From an uncultured Deferribacteraceae bacterium (GTDB lineage Bacteria > Chrysiogenota > Deferribacteres > CAMZNJ01), in NCBI GenBank assembly GCA_947313855.1, contig CAMZNS010000032.1, positions 1-64,000 of the forward strand: a DNA stretch of 64,000 nucleotides, given 5' to 3'. The number at the start of each line of letters is the position of its first letter. Within the stretch, counting starts at the first letter, position 1. Below are positions 8,755-17,491 of the stretch, one piece after another. The notes under the pieces are model-generated. The model saw only the letters and a list, made by a program, of their open reading frames with translations, had not been told where the DNA came from and ran no database searches. A program made the position numbers and the translations under genes.

Positions 8755-9636
8755 ATGAAAATTATTGCTATTGGTGGCGGAAAAGGTGGCGTAGGCAAAA
8801 GCTTTGTAACATCATCCCTAGGGATGGCACTCACGAAGGCTGGACACAAGACACTACTGGTTGACTGTGATCTCGGAAGTGCCAACCTCCACAACTTTGT
8901 TGGCGTATCAGCACCAACAAATGCCTTATACAACGTTATGCGTGGAGATACAGGGTTCGAAGAAGCCATAATCTCTACACCGTATGGAGTGGACATCCTA
9001 TGCGGATCCGTGGACATGCTGGGGATGGCACATATTACGCGACACGAACGCAAACACCTCCTAAACAGCATACAAAGCTCGAAATACGACTACGCACTCA
9101 TGGATCTTGGAGCCGGAAACTCATTCCATATGGTGGACTTCTTCAACGAAGCTCACATCAAAGTAATGGTTATGACCTCCGAACCAACATCCATCGAAAA
9201 TACATACGGATTCCTCAAAGTGGCGTTGTATCGTGCGATTGAGCGTGGCTTTGCAGAAACGAACAGTTACGCCGAAATGTGCAAAATATTGCGTAACGCA
9301 TCACACACTTTTGCCGATATCAGAAGTATCCGATCGTTTATCTACAGCATCGATGTGAACGACCTAACCAAACTTGACAACATCATAAACAACTTCCAAG
9401 TCTCTGTTCTAATAAACGTTGTCCACAGCAAAAGCGATCTCACGCTGCTGAGCGGCTTCAAACAGATTATCTTCAACTACCTAGGTATTCATATCGACTT
9501 TATCGGGTTCGTACCCTACGACAAAGTTGTTGTAGACGCAATCAAAGGACAGCAGTCGGTGTATGGCGACTCATTGCACGAAAATATTATCGGGTGCTTT
9601 GACTCGATTTCAGGCAAACTAGCAGCTAGACTTTAG
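8755..9636 (+). CDS. flhG: FlhG/MinD-type P-loop ATPase
   Basis: The protein is a SIMIBI-class ATPase of the MinD/ParA family. It begins MKIIAIGGGKGGVGKSF with the deviant Walker A GKGGVGKS (residues 9-16), followed by LLVDCDLGSANLH (switch I) and YDYALMDLGAGNSFH (Walker B/switch II). The line from ATPase to flagellar number control (FlhG/YlxH/FleN) rests on sequence resemblance and the neighbouring fapA and CheW-domain genes; the partner flhF is not in the window. The start at 8755 is preferred over ATG 8740 because AGG lies at a normal distance from 8755, none precedes 8740, and the family begins with MK-x-I-A. A ParA-like role in chemoreceptor placement is an alternative. The 293 residues match the family length. 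Confidence 0.82.
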   Translation: MKIIAIGGGKGGVGKSFVTSSLGMALTKAGHKTLLVDCDLGSANLHNFVGVSAPTNALYNVMRGDTGFEEAIISTPYGVDILCGSVDMLGMAHITRHERKHLLNSIQSSKYDYALMDLGAGNSFHMVDFFNEAHIKVMVMTSEPTSIENTYGFLKVALYRAIERGFAETNSYAEMCKILRNASHTFADIRSIRSFIYSIDVNDLTKLDNIINNFQVSVLINVVHSKSDLTLLSGFKQIIFNYLGIHIDFIGFVPYDKVVVDAIKGQQSVYGDSLHENIIGCFDSISGKLAARL

Positions 9637-9653
9637 ACGAAAAAGGAGCGGAG

Positions 9654-10775
9654 ATGGCTACGGAAAAAGGACAGACAACAAATACAGCTAATCCGATACT
9701 AACAAGAGCTGCAACTGAAGACTCTGTTCTTCGAAACTACTACTCCGAAACCTACTCGCAGGACAAGAAAGTAGGGCTTCTCGTATTTAGGATAGGGGAC
9801 GGTGTTTTTGCCATCGCAAGTCTAAAAACACAAGAAATAATACGCTCTGTGGATATTACAAGAGTTCCACATCTTGAAAAATATATTCTGGGTATCACAA
9901 ACTTGAGGGGAAAAATACTACCCATTTGCGACCTCAGATACTTCTTCGGACTGAAAAATACCATCTTCGATAGGGACACAAGGGTTATTGTTGCCAAATT
10001 TAACCAAGGATCGATCGGGTTTGTGGTGGATGCAGTGGTGGATACAATCCACATTGCTGTGTCCTCCTTGGAAAAAAATAATTCATCGGTGTCTTCATTA
10101 CAATTCGACGGATTCATCTCAGGCGTATGCAACCATAAAGATGGCATCATATTTCTACTGAATATTCTGAAAGTTGCTGGCATTGAGTCTGCACCGGGGG
10201 AAAGCGATCCACTTGACACCTTCCTGAATATGTTGGGGGACAGGGAGGGTGGTAAGGGGTTGGAACGCTCAGGTGGCGACGGTGGTGGCGACGGTGGTGG
10301 CAGCAGCAACACACTCTGGTACCTCCTCGGACGATACAACCACAGTAACCCCGCAAAACTAACCCTCTACATACTATTCACCATACTCAACCAAGGGGGG
10401 TACATGTTCGCTCCTTGGCGATGCTCCTCGTGCGGACAGAGCCTCACAGCCGAAAACCAAGATTGCAACACTGCGAGGGGCGTTGCAACCCTAAACCATG
10501 ACGGCGAAATGCACTGTGCACAGTGTACGCCACAACCACACACCATTACTGCCACCGATATTGCTAGCTCAAACATCAAGTATGTTCGCACTAGTGTGTT
10601 TTTGGCGTTGCAGAGCTTTTACCACAGCCATAGCTACACATCCCTCGAGGTGGACGCAATACTGGAGCACGAATTACTAGACCTACTGTTTTACCATGGT
10701 GCCAACGTGTTAGGGTATCAGCTGCACGCCTATCGCCACTACCGACTGCTCATGCCACCACCCAAAGGGGCATAA
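9654..10775 (+). CDS. CheW domain fused to a RecO-like zinc-ribbon domain
   Basis: Residues about 41-175 are a complete CheW domain (LLVFRIGDGVFAIASL, TRVPHLEKYILGITNLRGKI, GFVVDAVVDTI), the coupling fold linking chemoreceptors to CheA. A Gly/Asp linker (about 196-217) follows. Residues about 220-370 resemble the C-terminal part of RecO: helices around LTLYILFTILNQGGYMF, a four-cysteine zinc ribbon (C257, C260, C288, C291), then a helical end with LLDLLFYHGANVLGYQL. The RecO OB-fold half is absent. The RecO assignment is my reading of motif order and spacing, not a search result. The gene starts 18 bp after flhG with AAGGAG 6 nt before its ATG, so it is probably in one operon with it. A sensor-coupled nucleic-acid or protein-binding role cannot be chosen from sequence. 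Confidence 0.75.
   Translation: MATEKGQTTNTANPILTRAATEDSVLRNYYSETYSQDKKVGLLVFRIGDGVFAIASLKTQEIIRSVDITRVPHLEKYILGITNLRGKILPICDLRYFFGLKNTIFDRDTRVIVAKFNQGSIGFVVDAVVDTIHIAVSSLEKNNSSVSSLQFDGFISGVCNHKDGIIFLLNILKVAGIESAPGESDPLDTFLNMLGDREGGKGLERSGGDGGGDGGGSSNTLWYLLGRYNHSNPAKLTLYILFTILNQGGYMFAPWRCSSCGQSLTAENQDCNTARGVATLNHDGEMHCAQCTPQPHTITATDIASSNIKYVRTSVFLALQSFYHSHSYTSLEVDAILEHELLDLLFYHGANVLGYQLHAYRHYRLLMPPPKGA
10273..10308 (+). repeat. Gly/Asp linker repeat between CheW and RecO-like parts
   Basis: GGTGGCGAC units repeat with a 12-bp period and encode GGDGGGDGGG. The repeat marks the exact junction of the two domains. Confidence 0.8.
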
Positions 10776-10806
10776 TGAAGTCACCATACGGCTAATTCAT
10801 GGCAAC

Positions 10807-11976
10807 TTAGTCGTAGCTCTCTAACTCCGCAAATGGGTAGCTGTCCACTTCATACACGTACCCCAAAGGGTTTTGTATGTAGTAAAATATACCAACCTGA
10901 CAGATGGGGAGGAGCGTATCGGTAATCCCTGCGGATTCGGTGCCTTGCACCACAACCATGGAGCCCGAAACGGCGTTACCCGTGGTTGGCGTTAACGTGG
11001 TTGGCGTGGCACCCAACCCCAAGGCAGAACACTCCTGCGGAAACCGACCATCCAAAGAGTACACGCGGAAGGCATCCAGTGGTGCAATATTCGCAAAAAC
11101 CCTGCGACTCTCATCCGCCTGCAAAACCACTTTCGAGTTGAGTATCCACACCCCACCCCGCTCCGACAAAAACCCCTCTTCGTCACCCCCCACATGGGAA
11201 TACACAAGGGAATACTGCAAATCGCCAACATTCACAGCCCAAAACTCCATGCTATCCATGACAATATCGTAAACCCTCTGACTCGCTACCTGCTCGGCTG
11301 TGTCCGGTATAATCTGATACAAGTTCGTCGTCACAATATGAACTCTGTCCCCATACTTAACATACATGAACCCCTGAAAATGGGACGACTGCTCCCGTAT
11401 TGCCGATCCAAACTCCAAAACATGCCTCGCACCATTTCGAGTAACAATGGTCAGCTTACTAGGGTGCCCTTCACGGGTGACACTCAGGGGGGCATCGTCG
11501 TTGTTGCTGTCGTTGTTGCTGTCGTCAACACCATCCGCCATTTGTGGCAAAAAATCTTTCAAAAAATACTCGTCGCCAACTTCATCAATAGGTGTGGAAC
11601 CCTCACTTTTCAGATCGACCACATCCCGCAACACCTTCTCCACCAATGCGTTGTTAGCGGGGATACGCACACCCCTGTGAGTGTCGCCACCAGCGGTTTT
11701 ATACGCGGTGATAAACCACCCCGCACCACCACCCGAAGCATACTCGAGGGTGTAAGCAGGCATCGACGTAACCATGGCACCAGCACCAACACTAGGCGTG
11801 TAACTCACCGACTGAATAACATTGCCGTCGTTGCCACTAACAAGGATATTCGCAGGGAGAACGTTTGCCACTGCACTAGGACGCACAGACACAACGTACA
11901 CAGACACAGCAACAATTACTACAACCACGGCCATCACTTCAATACGTATTAAATGTGCAAGCTTGTGTTTAGTCAT
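10807..11976 (-). CDS. DUF4340-type membrane-anchored periplasmic protein
   Basis: The protein has one N-terminal membrane segment (EVMAVVVVIVAVSVYVVSV, within the first 35 residues) and a long extracytoplasmic region with Trp- and Val-rich strands (GAGWFITAY, HVLEFGSAI). This architecture, directly behind a GldG-type protein, matches the DUF4340 family that accompanies GldFG exporters. The start at 11976 (MTKHKLAHLIRIEV) is chosen because AGGGGGTAGGG precedes it and it overlaps the gldFG stop by 8 bp. The upstream extension to 12099 lies inside gldFG and is not needed. Function is unknown; it is presumably a partner of the transporter. An Asn/Asp run (about residues 155-165) comes from a local repeat. 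Confidence 0.7.
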   Translation of the reverse strand: MTKHKLAHLIRIEVMAVVVVIVAVSVYVVSVRPSAVANVLPANILVSGNDGNVIQSVSYTPSVGAGAMVTSMPAYTLEYASGGGAGWFITAYKTAGGDTHRGVRIPANNALVEKVLRDVVDLKSEGSTPIDEVGDEYFLKDFLPQMADGVDDSNNDSNNDDAPLSVTREGHPSKLTIVTRNGARHVLEFGSAIREQSSHFQGFMYVKYGDRVHIVTTNLYQIIPDTAEQVASQRVYDIVMDSMEFWAVNVGDLQYSLVYSHVGGDEEGFLSERGGVWILNSKVVLQADESRRVFANIAPLDAFRVYSLDGRFPQECSALGLGATPTTLTPTTGNAVSGSMVVVQGTESAGITDTLLPICQVGIFYYIQNPLGYVYEVDSYPFAELESYD

Positions 11977-14545
11977 CCCTACCCCCTTGGGCACCCCTGA
12001 GCAACAACGATACCGCCCGAAAACGCCGACGCAAACCCATAACCATGAAGAAACCGACAACCAGAAGGGGTGCAACAACAAACCATAACCTATACACACC
12101 CTCGGAACCGTACACGTCAGGACGAACAGGGGTTACACCCCGACCCTTGGGTGGTACCGGCGAAATATAAACACCGCCAGACGCACCGCCAGACACACCG
12201 CCAGACGCACCGCCAGACACAAACTTACTACGACTCAACACGGCTCCACTATTGAGAATACTTACCAGAAGCTGAGCATTGTCGGCACTGTGGAAGAACT
12301 GCTCCCCCCACAACTGTGCGTCTGACACTAAGTAGAGCCCCCCGAACCCCGTTGCATCACCAGACTCACCAGACTCACCAGACTCACCAGCTGAAACCAC
12401 TTTAACCGCAAGTGCACTCGAACCTGTATAGTTTGTGTACTGCTTCCCCAAAGGTATGGCCAGCTCCCTCGACATATCCACCCCCGACTGCTTGGTGGAG
12501 CTCAGGATGGGGGTAACAGTAATATTGACAACGCCACCACCATGGCGACCGTAAGGCTCGTACACACCTGTACTGCCAAAGGGGTACGACGCGGTGATGG
12601 CAGACGCATACGCCAACACAACCCGCGATACACCCTCCGTCTCCAAGGCTGTGCCCGTGGTCGTGGTCGGCTGAACATTCAACACAAACGGCAGCTTGAC
12701 GCTACGAACACCGCCAAACATATCACCAATCTGCACAAACAACGAACTGCTATCGTAAACAAGACCCTGACTCAAAACAATACCCATGGACGCAAGTAAC
12801 GGCTCAAAACCTGTTTGCACACGCTGAAGAGGTATCTGATTGCGATTAATACTGCTAAGACCCAGACCATCCAGCTGAACATTATCCAACGCAAGCAACA
12901 CGGTGCCACCTAGCTCCAAGTAGGTTGCCACGGAGTTAACAACAGCTGTCGGTGCCGTGCCCTCGTCCACCACAACAACCAAAATATCGTATGCTAAGTT
13001 GCGGTCTGCTGAGGTGCCCGACGTGGTGGAGGCACTGAATAACGGATTACTACCCGTGCTATTGCTAATATCCGTCCCACTCAACCACTCAATACGGAAA
13101 TCGCTACCAAGGTGTGTTTTCCAAATTATGGCTAGGGCATCTTGCTCTTCGCTACCGTGCTCATGATCGTCACCTGCGTAAGCATCACCGTCACCTGCGT
13201 AAGCATCACCGTCACCACCCATGTACACAACACCCACCGTTGGCATAGCAATCTTCGACCCCAAAAGCTGCTTGATGACACCACTAATTCGCCGCTCCAT
13301 CAACGACTTCCCCATCAAGTTGGGTATGACAACATTTTCACCGCCGTAAGATACGATGGCACCAAAATAGTTCTCACCACCACCCGACGCACCACCACCC
13401 GACGCACCCTTGCTCGGCGTATAAATGGGCTCCAACTCATACGCACCCGGAATCAGGGGCAACAACTCCCTGCCACTAATGGAGATGTTGCTCACTCGCA
13501 CCGATCCCCGCAAACCGCTCCTGTCCGCATAAGACACATACCTATCCAGCAACTGCTCAGCGTAGGTGTAGTTCTCCTGTATCGACGCAGGCAAAGGTGT
13601 TGTATGCAACAAGATAACTCCCACATCACCACCCGTTCCCGCAATATCCAAAATCTCACGAGTAGGCTCACTAAGGCGAAACAAACCCCTGCCCGTCATG
13701 TCAAACTGCACAACAAACCAGTAGGGCAACAGCAACGAACTCACAACAATTACCCAAACCGAAACAACTTTCACAAACAACAAACCGATGCCCACAAAAC
13801 CACGTCGCAACTGTGCCACATAGTAAGCCATAAACAGAATACCCAAGGGCACAACAACAAAATAAACCACATTCAACAAGGTCTGCTCACCAAACAAAAA
13901 CGGCGGATAATGATAAGCAATACTGCCAACATATGCATAACGAAGAAGACTCTCCGGTAACAAAAAAGTGAGAAACAACGGCGTATACAACAAAAACCAC
14001 AAAAATAACGCAAATGCAAACGATGCCGAAATACGACGCACAACCATGGACGAAAAAATAATCAAAGAAGCATTCAACAAAATAATGAAAACAAAACCGA
14101 TGAGCGAAGATAACTCCAAAACCCAAACAATACCACCAGTACTCGAAACAACAAACAACAAACCAACCGTAACAACAACAAGGGGCAACGATACCAATAC
14201 CAACGCAAAATACGAACCAACAATAATATGATACCAACGGATATTCGACGAAAATAAGTAATCCATCAAACCACCACGAGACTTGCTAAGGGGATGACTA
14301 AGAAGACCCGCACCCATAAATAACATGGCAATCATACTCAAAAACGGGGCCAGAAGATAGTAAGGATACAACGATACGCGGTACTCAATAAAATAAACGG
14401 ACGAAAGATACACACCGCTAACAACACCATACACCAACAAAACCACGTAATACGAATAAGCACGACCGTACAACACGAAACACAACGAATATACCGCCAA
14501 AAACTTGCGAATACTAGACGACAGCAACATAACCAACATCCTCAC
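11969..14545 (-). CDS. GldF-GldG fused ABC-2 permease/periplasmic protein
   Basis: Residues about 1-265 hold six or seven hydrophobic segments of an ABC-2 permease (YYVVLLVYGVVSGVYL, HIIVGSYFALVLVSLPLVVV), the GldF part. Residues about 265-810 form a GldG-like extracytoplasmic region (VILLHTTPLPASIQENYTY; ILVVVVDEGTAPTAVV; GGTVLLALDNVQLDGLG). A final TM is FVVAPLLVVGFFMVMGL. In Bacteroidota, GldA/GldF/GldG are linked to gliding; elsewhere the substrate is unknown. Here GldF and GldG are one 858-residue chain. Several in-frame repeats (YAGDGDAYAGD, GGASGGG, GESGESGESG, SGGASGGVSGG) lie in loops. The gene follows its ATPase by 15 bp and overlaps the DUF4340 gene, so the three form an operon. 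Confidence 0.8.
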   Translation of the reverse strand: MRMLVMLLSSSIRKFLAVYSLCFVLYGRAYSYYVVLLVYGVVSGVYLSSVYFIEYRVSLYPYYLLAPFLSMIAMLFMGAGLLSHPLSKSRGGLMDYLFSSNIRWYHIIVGSYFALVLVSLPLVVVTVGLLFVVSSTGGIVWVLELSSLIGFVFIILLNASLIIFSSMVVRRISASFAFALFLWFLLYTPLFLTFLLPESLLRYAYVGSIAYHYPPFLFGEQTLLNVVYFVVVPLGILFMAYYVAQLRRGFVGIGLLFVKVVSVWVIVVSSLLLPYWFVVQFDMTGRGLFRLSEPTREILDIAGTGGDVGVILLHTTPLPASIQENYTYAEQLLDRYVSYADRSGLRGSVRVSNISISGRELLPLIPGAYELEPIYTPSKGASGGGASGGGENYFGAIVSYGGENVVIPNLMGKSLMERRISGVIKQLLGSKIAMPTVGVVYMGGDGDAYAGDGDAYAGDDHEHGSEEQDALAIIWKTHLGSDFRIEWLSGTDISNSTGSNPLFSASTTSGTSADRNLAYDILVVVVDEGTAPTAVVNSVATYLELGGTVLLALDNVQLDGLGLSSINRNQIPLQRVQTGFEPLLASMGIVLSQGLVYDSSSLFVQIGDMFGGVRSVKLPFVLNVQPTTTTGTALETEGVSRVVLAYASAITASYPFGSTGVYEPYGRHGGGVVNITVTPILSSTKQSGVDMSRELAIPLGKQYTNYTGSSALAVKVVSAGESGESGESGDATGFGGLYLVSDAQLWGEQFFHSADNAQLLVSILNSGAVLSRSKFVSGGASGGVSGGASGGVYISPVPPKGRGVTPVRPDVYGSEGVYRLWFVVAPLLVVGFFMVMGLRRRFRAVSLLLRGAQGGRDD
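12171..12218 (-). repeat. 12-bp tandem repeat in gldFG (SGGA/SGGV)
   Basis: Four 12-bp units alternating ACACCGCCAGAC and GCACCGCCAGAC encode a Ser-Gly-Gly-Val/Ala run next to the last membrane segment. Confidence 0.9.
12358..12390 (-). repeat. 9-bp tandem repeat in gldFG (GES)
   Basis: Units of AGACTCACC on the plus strand encode GESGESGES in the periplasmic part. Confidence 0.85.
13169..13216 (-). repeat. 21-bp tandem repeat in gldFG (YAGDGDA)
   Basis: Two perfect 21-bp copies (13169-13189, 13190-13210) plus 6 bp of a third encode the duplicated YAGDGDA segment. Confidence 0.9.
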
Positions 14546-14560
14546 AAAAACATCCTCGCA

Positions 14561-15436
14561 TTAACACGAAGAACCCGAACCAACCGAGTTACCCAAAATA
14601 CCATCATAAATACCCGAAAGATACTCCCGAACACCCACACCACTCAAAGAGGAAGAAACATCACCACCAACACGAAGATGAACCGTTCTCGCAAGACAAC
14701 CACCATCCAACACAAACACCGTATCACACAACTCAACCATATCATCCAACAGGTGCGAAGACACAACAACAATACTACCACAACCCATCAAACGAATAAT
14801 CTCATGCAAAAATATGCGAAAAGAAGCATCAACATCACTGGACGGCTCATCAAGAACAACTACTGGCGGTGAATAAAGCAGAGCAGCAGCAATACCCACA
14901 CGCTTGCGGTAACCCTTGGACAGCTTACCGCAAAGGGTGGCGGAATACGGGGCAAGACCACACAGATTCATGACACGACGTGCCTCTTGGCGAGGGGTGG
15001 CAGACGCGGTGGACGCGATGGACGCAGAAACACGGTCGGGACACCTCAACTTTGCACAAAACTCGAGGAACTCAACAACACTAAGCTCAGGCACAACAAA
15101 ACTATCCTCAGGGAGGTAGCCAACACTCACAGACGACGTGGGCGACGTGGGCGACGTGGGCGACGTGGACACATCAGGCACCCCACCAGCACTAATCTCC
15201 ACCCCACCAGTGGTCGCCACCATCGCACCAGCCATAATACGCATCCACGTGCTTTTCCCACTACCGTTTGCCCCCAGTATCCCGTACACCCCAGGGGCAC
15301 CCATAACAATACGCTCCCCACGTAGATCGAGGATCGTCTGCTTACGCCCCATACGCTTGCTGAGGTTGACGGTAGTCATCACGGTTGCAACAGGCGTAGC
15401 CGTAGTCGTGGTCGTGGTCGTAGGCTGTCTCTCCAT
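14561..15436 (-). CDS. ABC transporter ATPase, GldA-like
   Basis: This is the nucleotide-binding subunit for the GldFG exporter. It shows Walker A GANGSGKST, a Q-loop-region variant GYLPEDSFVV, the signature LSKGYRKRV and Walker B VVVLDEPSSDVD. The LSKG(Y)-type signature is typical of ABC-2 export ATPases. A Thr run after the start (TTTTTTT) and an STSPTSPTSPTS insertion between Walker A and the Q loop come from short repeats. I choose the ATG at 15436 because GGGGG lies about 9 nt upstream; the longer reading to 15493 adds an untypical leader. The family is firm, the exported substrate is unknown. Confidence 0.88.
   Translation of the reverse strand: MERQPTTTTTTTATPVATVMTTVNLSKRMGRKQTILDLRGERIVMGAPGVYGILGANGSGKSTWMRIMAGAMVATTGGVEISAGGVPDVSTSPTSPTSPTSSVSVGYLPEDSFVVPELSVVEFLEFCAKLRCPDRVSASIASTASATPRQEARRVMNLCGLAPYSATLCGKLSKGYRKRVGIAAALLYSPPVVVLDEPSSDVDASFRIFLHEIIRLMGCGSIVVVSSHLLDDMVELCDTVFVLDGGCLARTVHLRVGGDVSSSLSGVGVREYLSGIYDGILGNSVGSGSSC
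15135..15170 (-). repeat. 9-bp tandem repeat in the ABC ATPase
   Basis: Four units of GACGTGGGC encode the Ser-Pro-Thr run inserted between Walker A and the Q loop. Confidence 0.9.
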
Positions 15437-15550
15437 ACTGATCTGCCCCCAAATAAATACAATGCGAAATAACTGTACCATCATACACCGCAAGAACAGC
15501 CAAACACAACAGTAATTTGCCGTGCATCAGCACCCTCGGGCACCACAACA

Positions 15551-15592
15551 ATCACGCCACGGCAATCACGCCACGGCAATCACGCCACAGCA
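15551..15592 (+). repeat. Intergenic 14-bp tandem repeat
   Basis: Three units of ATCACGCCACGGCA (the third with one change) lie in the divergent gap before the permease gene. The 14-bp period is not a multiple of 3. Confidence 0.9.
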
Positions 15593-15601
15593 AAACAAGC
15601 G

Positions 15602-15630
15602 TTGAAATTCCCGTATTGCCGTGTTACAAT
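15602..15630 (+). promoter_or_regulatory. Sigma-70-type promoter for the sugar ABC operon
   Basis: TTGAAA (15602-15607), a 17-bp spacer and TACAAT (15625-15630) are close to consensus. The leader to the first ATG is about 95 nt and contains repeated GTTACAA words. Confidence 0.65.
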
Positions 15631-15731
15631 GGTCTTGTTACACAAATACTCTTGCTACAAAAATACTTTCGTTACAAGCCGACCTGCCTTGAAAAGTGTA
15701 GCTTCAGGAGCACGCCACAGTTATCAAGACC

Positions 15732-17432
15732 ATGCACACGCAAACGCACATGCACATGCACATGCGACCCAACTTTCTCCAGTTGCGATCCCTTTTGTAC
15801 CTCTTTTTTGCCCTATTTTTCCTTGGCAATATCCCCTTCCTGAGCATCGCCTTCCTCGACTACTCCTACGACGGTATTTTGCATTCAACATTTGCGGGGT
15901 TCGACAACTTTCGTCCCATATTCAACGGCACCATGTCGCCTGTCATCCTCTGGAACACCCTCTGGCTTGGCACCGTTCGCATACTGCTCCTCCTCACGTT
16001 CTCCCTAACCAGTGCCTACTTCATCTCAAAATACTGGCATTCATGGTTAATGCCCGCCTTGTTGATTGTCGCCCTGTTGCCCAATTTTTTCTCATCCCCC
16101 GCAACAGCCGCAATTTTCAAAACCCTTTTCGCCCATGACGGCATTATCGTCACAGTATTCGCCATGGATGCCAACCATACTGTTTTTTTCACTAGTGCCC
16201 CCTATTTTTACATAGTTGTGTTCTTGTATATTTTATGGCAGAGTAGCGGTTTGTACATATTATTGGCGACCCTAGCGTTTACCAGTATCGATTCCAACTA
16301 CTACGACTTCATTCGCCTCCATTCAAGTCGCAACAAAACATTAAACTCCATCGCCTACGTACTGCTCCCCTTTTCACGCGGATACCTTTTCACCACCCTT
16401 GTACTCCTTGCCCTAGGTTTTTTCTCCGGAGTATTCGAGCCCATCTACACCATGTACAATCCCGCCCTGTATGATCGCGTCGACACAGTCTCCACCTACG
16501 CCTTACGCACGTTTCTCAGCACCTCCCAACCTGAGCTACCCTTTGCCCTCACCCTTTTGGAGAACATGGCACTCCTCCTCCTCCTTGCCCCCCTTGTTCG
16601 CACCACATTCCAACGCGTTGACGGTTGGGGCACCCGTTCCAAGGAGAACCACCATCGCTTCGTTCCGACCCGTATCACCATCCTTGCCAGAGTGTTTGTC
16701 CCCCTGTTTGTGGTGTTTTTCCTCGCCCCCATCCTACTCACCATACCTTGGCGAATCGCCCCCCTCCTTGTTCCCCTCCACGATCCTAGCTTCGTCCACG
16801 CCCTTTGGGTGAGCATCAAGGTAACAAGCATGGGCACCGCCCTCTCCCTGATACTTATTTACAGCAGTGCCTATATTTTTTCCAACATCAGTGCACGGGA
16901 AACCAGTGTATTTTTCCACATCCTTATGTTTGCTGTGGTGTTCAACGGTGGTGTTCTCGGTTTGTACATGGTTCTGAAGTGGCTCGGACTTATCAACACC
17001 CTGTACGCCCTTATCCTCCCCTACCTGTTTTCGCCATTCTACTTTTATTACGCATTTTTCCGCATCAAAGATTACCCCGCAAGCGTTATCTACAGCACCA
17101 AGTTGCACACAGGGAGCCACGTTAAGATGCTGTTGAAGGTGTTGGTACCCATGGACAAGAAGTTTATCATGGCACTAGGTGTGCTCCTGTTTTTCTCACA
17201 CTGGAACAACTGGCTACCGAACATTATTTTCACCCACGCCGAAGACCTCGTAACCGTACAACTCTACATCCTCAACGTATTTCGTGGCGGTGGCAGTGTC
17301 CTTGGCATGGGGGACATACTCAGCACACAAGAGCAGATGGCATACGTTTACATCTCCCTACTTCCCGCCCTAGCACTCTTCCCTTTTACATACGGTATCT
17401 TTCGAATATGGAAAAATATACCAAAACAGTAA
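15732..17432 (+). CDS. Fused ABC sugar permease (LplB-like + YtcP-like)
   Basis: Two six-TM permease halves are joined in one 566-residue chain. The N half (about 15-290) resembles LplB-type and the C half (about 310-565) YtcP-type permeases of aldouronate/complex-sugar importers, which are normally separate adjacent genes. Typical C-half signatures are FNGGVLGLYMVLKWLGLINTLYALILP and HWNNWLPNI. The cytoplasmic coupling (EAA) loops are degenerate: RLHSSRNKTLNSIAYVLLP and KLHTGSHVKMLLKVLVP replace the usual DGA-x(5)-F-x(2)-I-x-LP. No ATPase is adjacent, which is usual for this family (shared MsmX-like ATPase). The start is ambiguous among clustered ATGs (MHTQTHMHMHMRP); the nearest AGGAG is about 21 nt upstream. 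The binding lipoprotein follows. Confidence 0.8.
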   Translation: MHTQTHMHMHMRPNFLQLRSLLYLFFALFFLGNIPFLSIAFLDYSYDGILHSTFAGFDNFRPIFNGTMSPVILWNTLWLGTVRILLLLTFSLTSAYFISKYWHSWLMPALLIVALLPNFFSSPATAAIFKTLFAHDGIIVTVFAMDANHTVFFTSAPYFYIVVFLYILWQSSGLYILLATLAFTSIDSNYYDFIRLHSSRNKTLNSIAYVLLPFSRGYLFTTLVLLALGFFSGVFEPIYTMYNPALYDRVDTVSTYALRTFLSTSQPELPFALTLLENMALLLLLAPLVRTTFQRVDGWGTRSKENHHRFVPTRITILARVFVPLFVVFFLAPILLTIPWRIAPLLVPLHDPSFVHALWVSIKVTSMGTALSLILIYSSAYIFSNISARETSVFFHILMFAVVFNGGVLGLYMVLKWLGLINTLYALILPYLFSPFYFYYAFFRIKDYPASVIYSTKLHTGSHVKMLLKVLVPMDKKFIMALGVLLFFSHWNNWLPNIIFTHAEDLVTVQLYILNVFRGGGSVLGMGDILSTQEQMAYVYISLLPALALFPFTYGIFRIWKNIPKQ

Positions 17433-17491
17433 AAAGCATAGACAAAAAACTTTACAATATGTATGTATATCAAATACAAGGAGGTAGCATT

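Noticed and set aside
15602-16138. Plus-strand 178-residue ORF before the sugar permease
   Set aside because: It overlaps the permease gene in another frame and has no family features; the permease frame has clear membrane segments.
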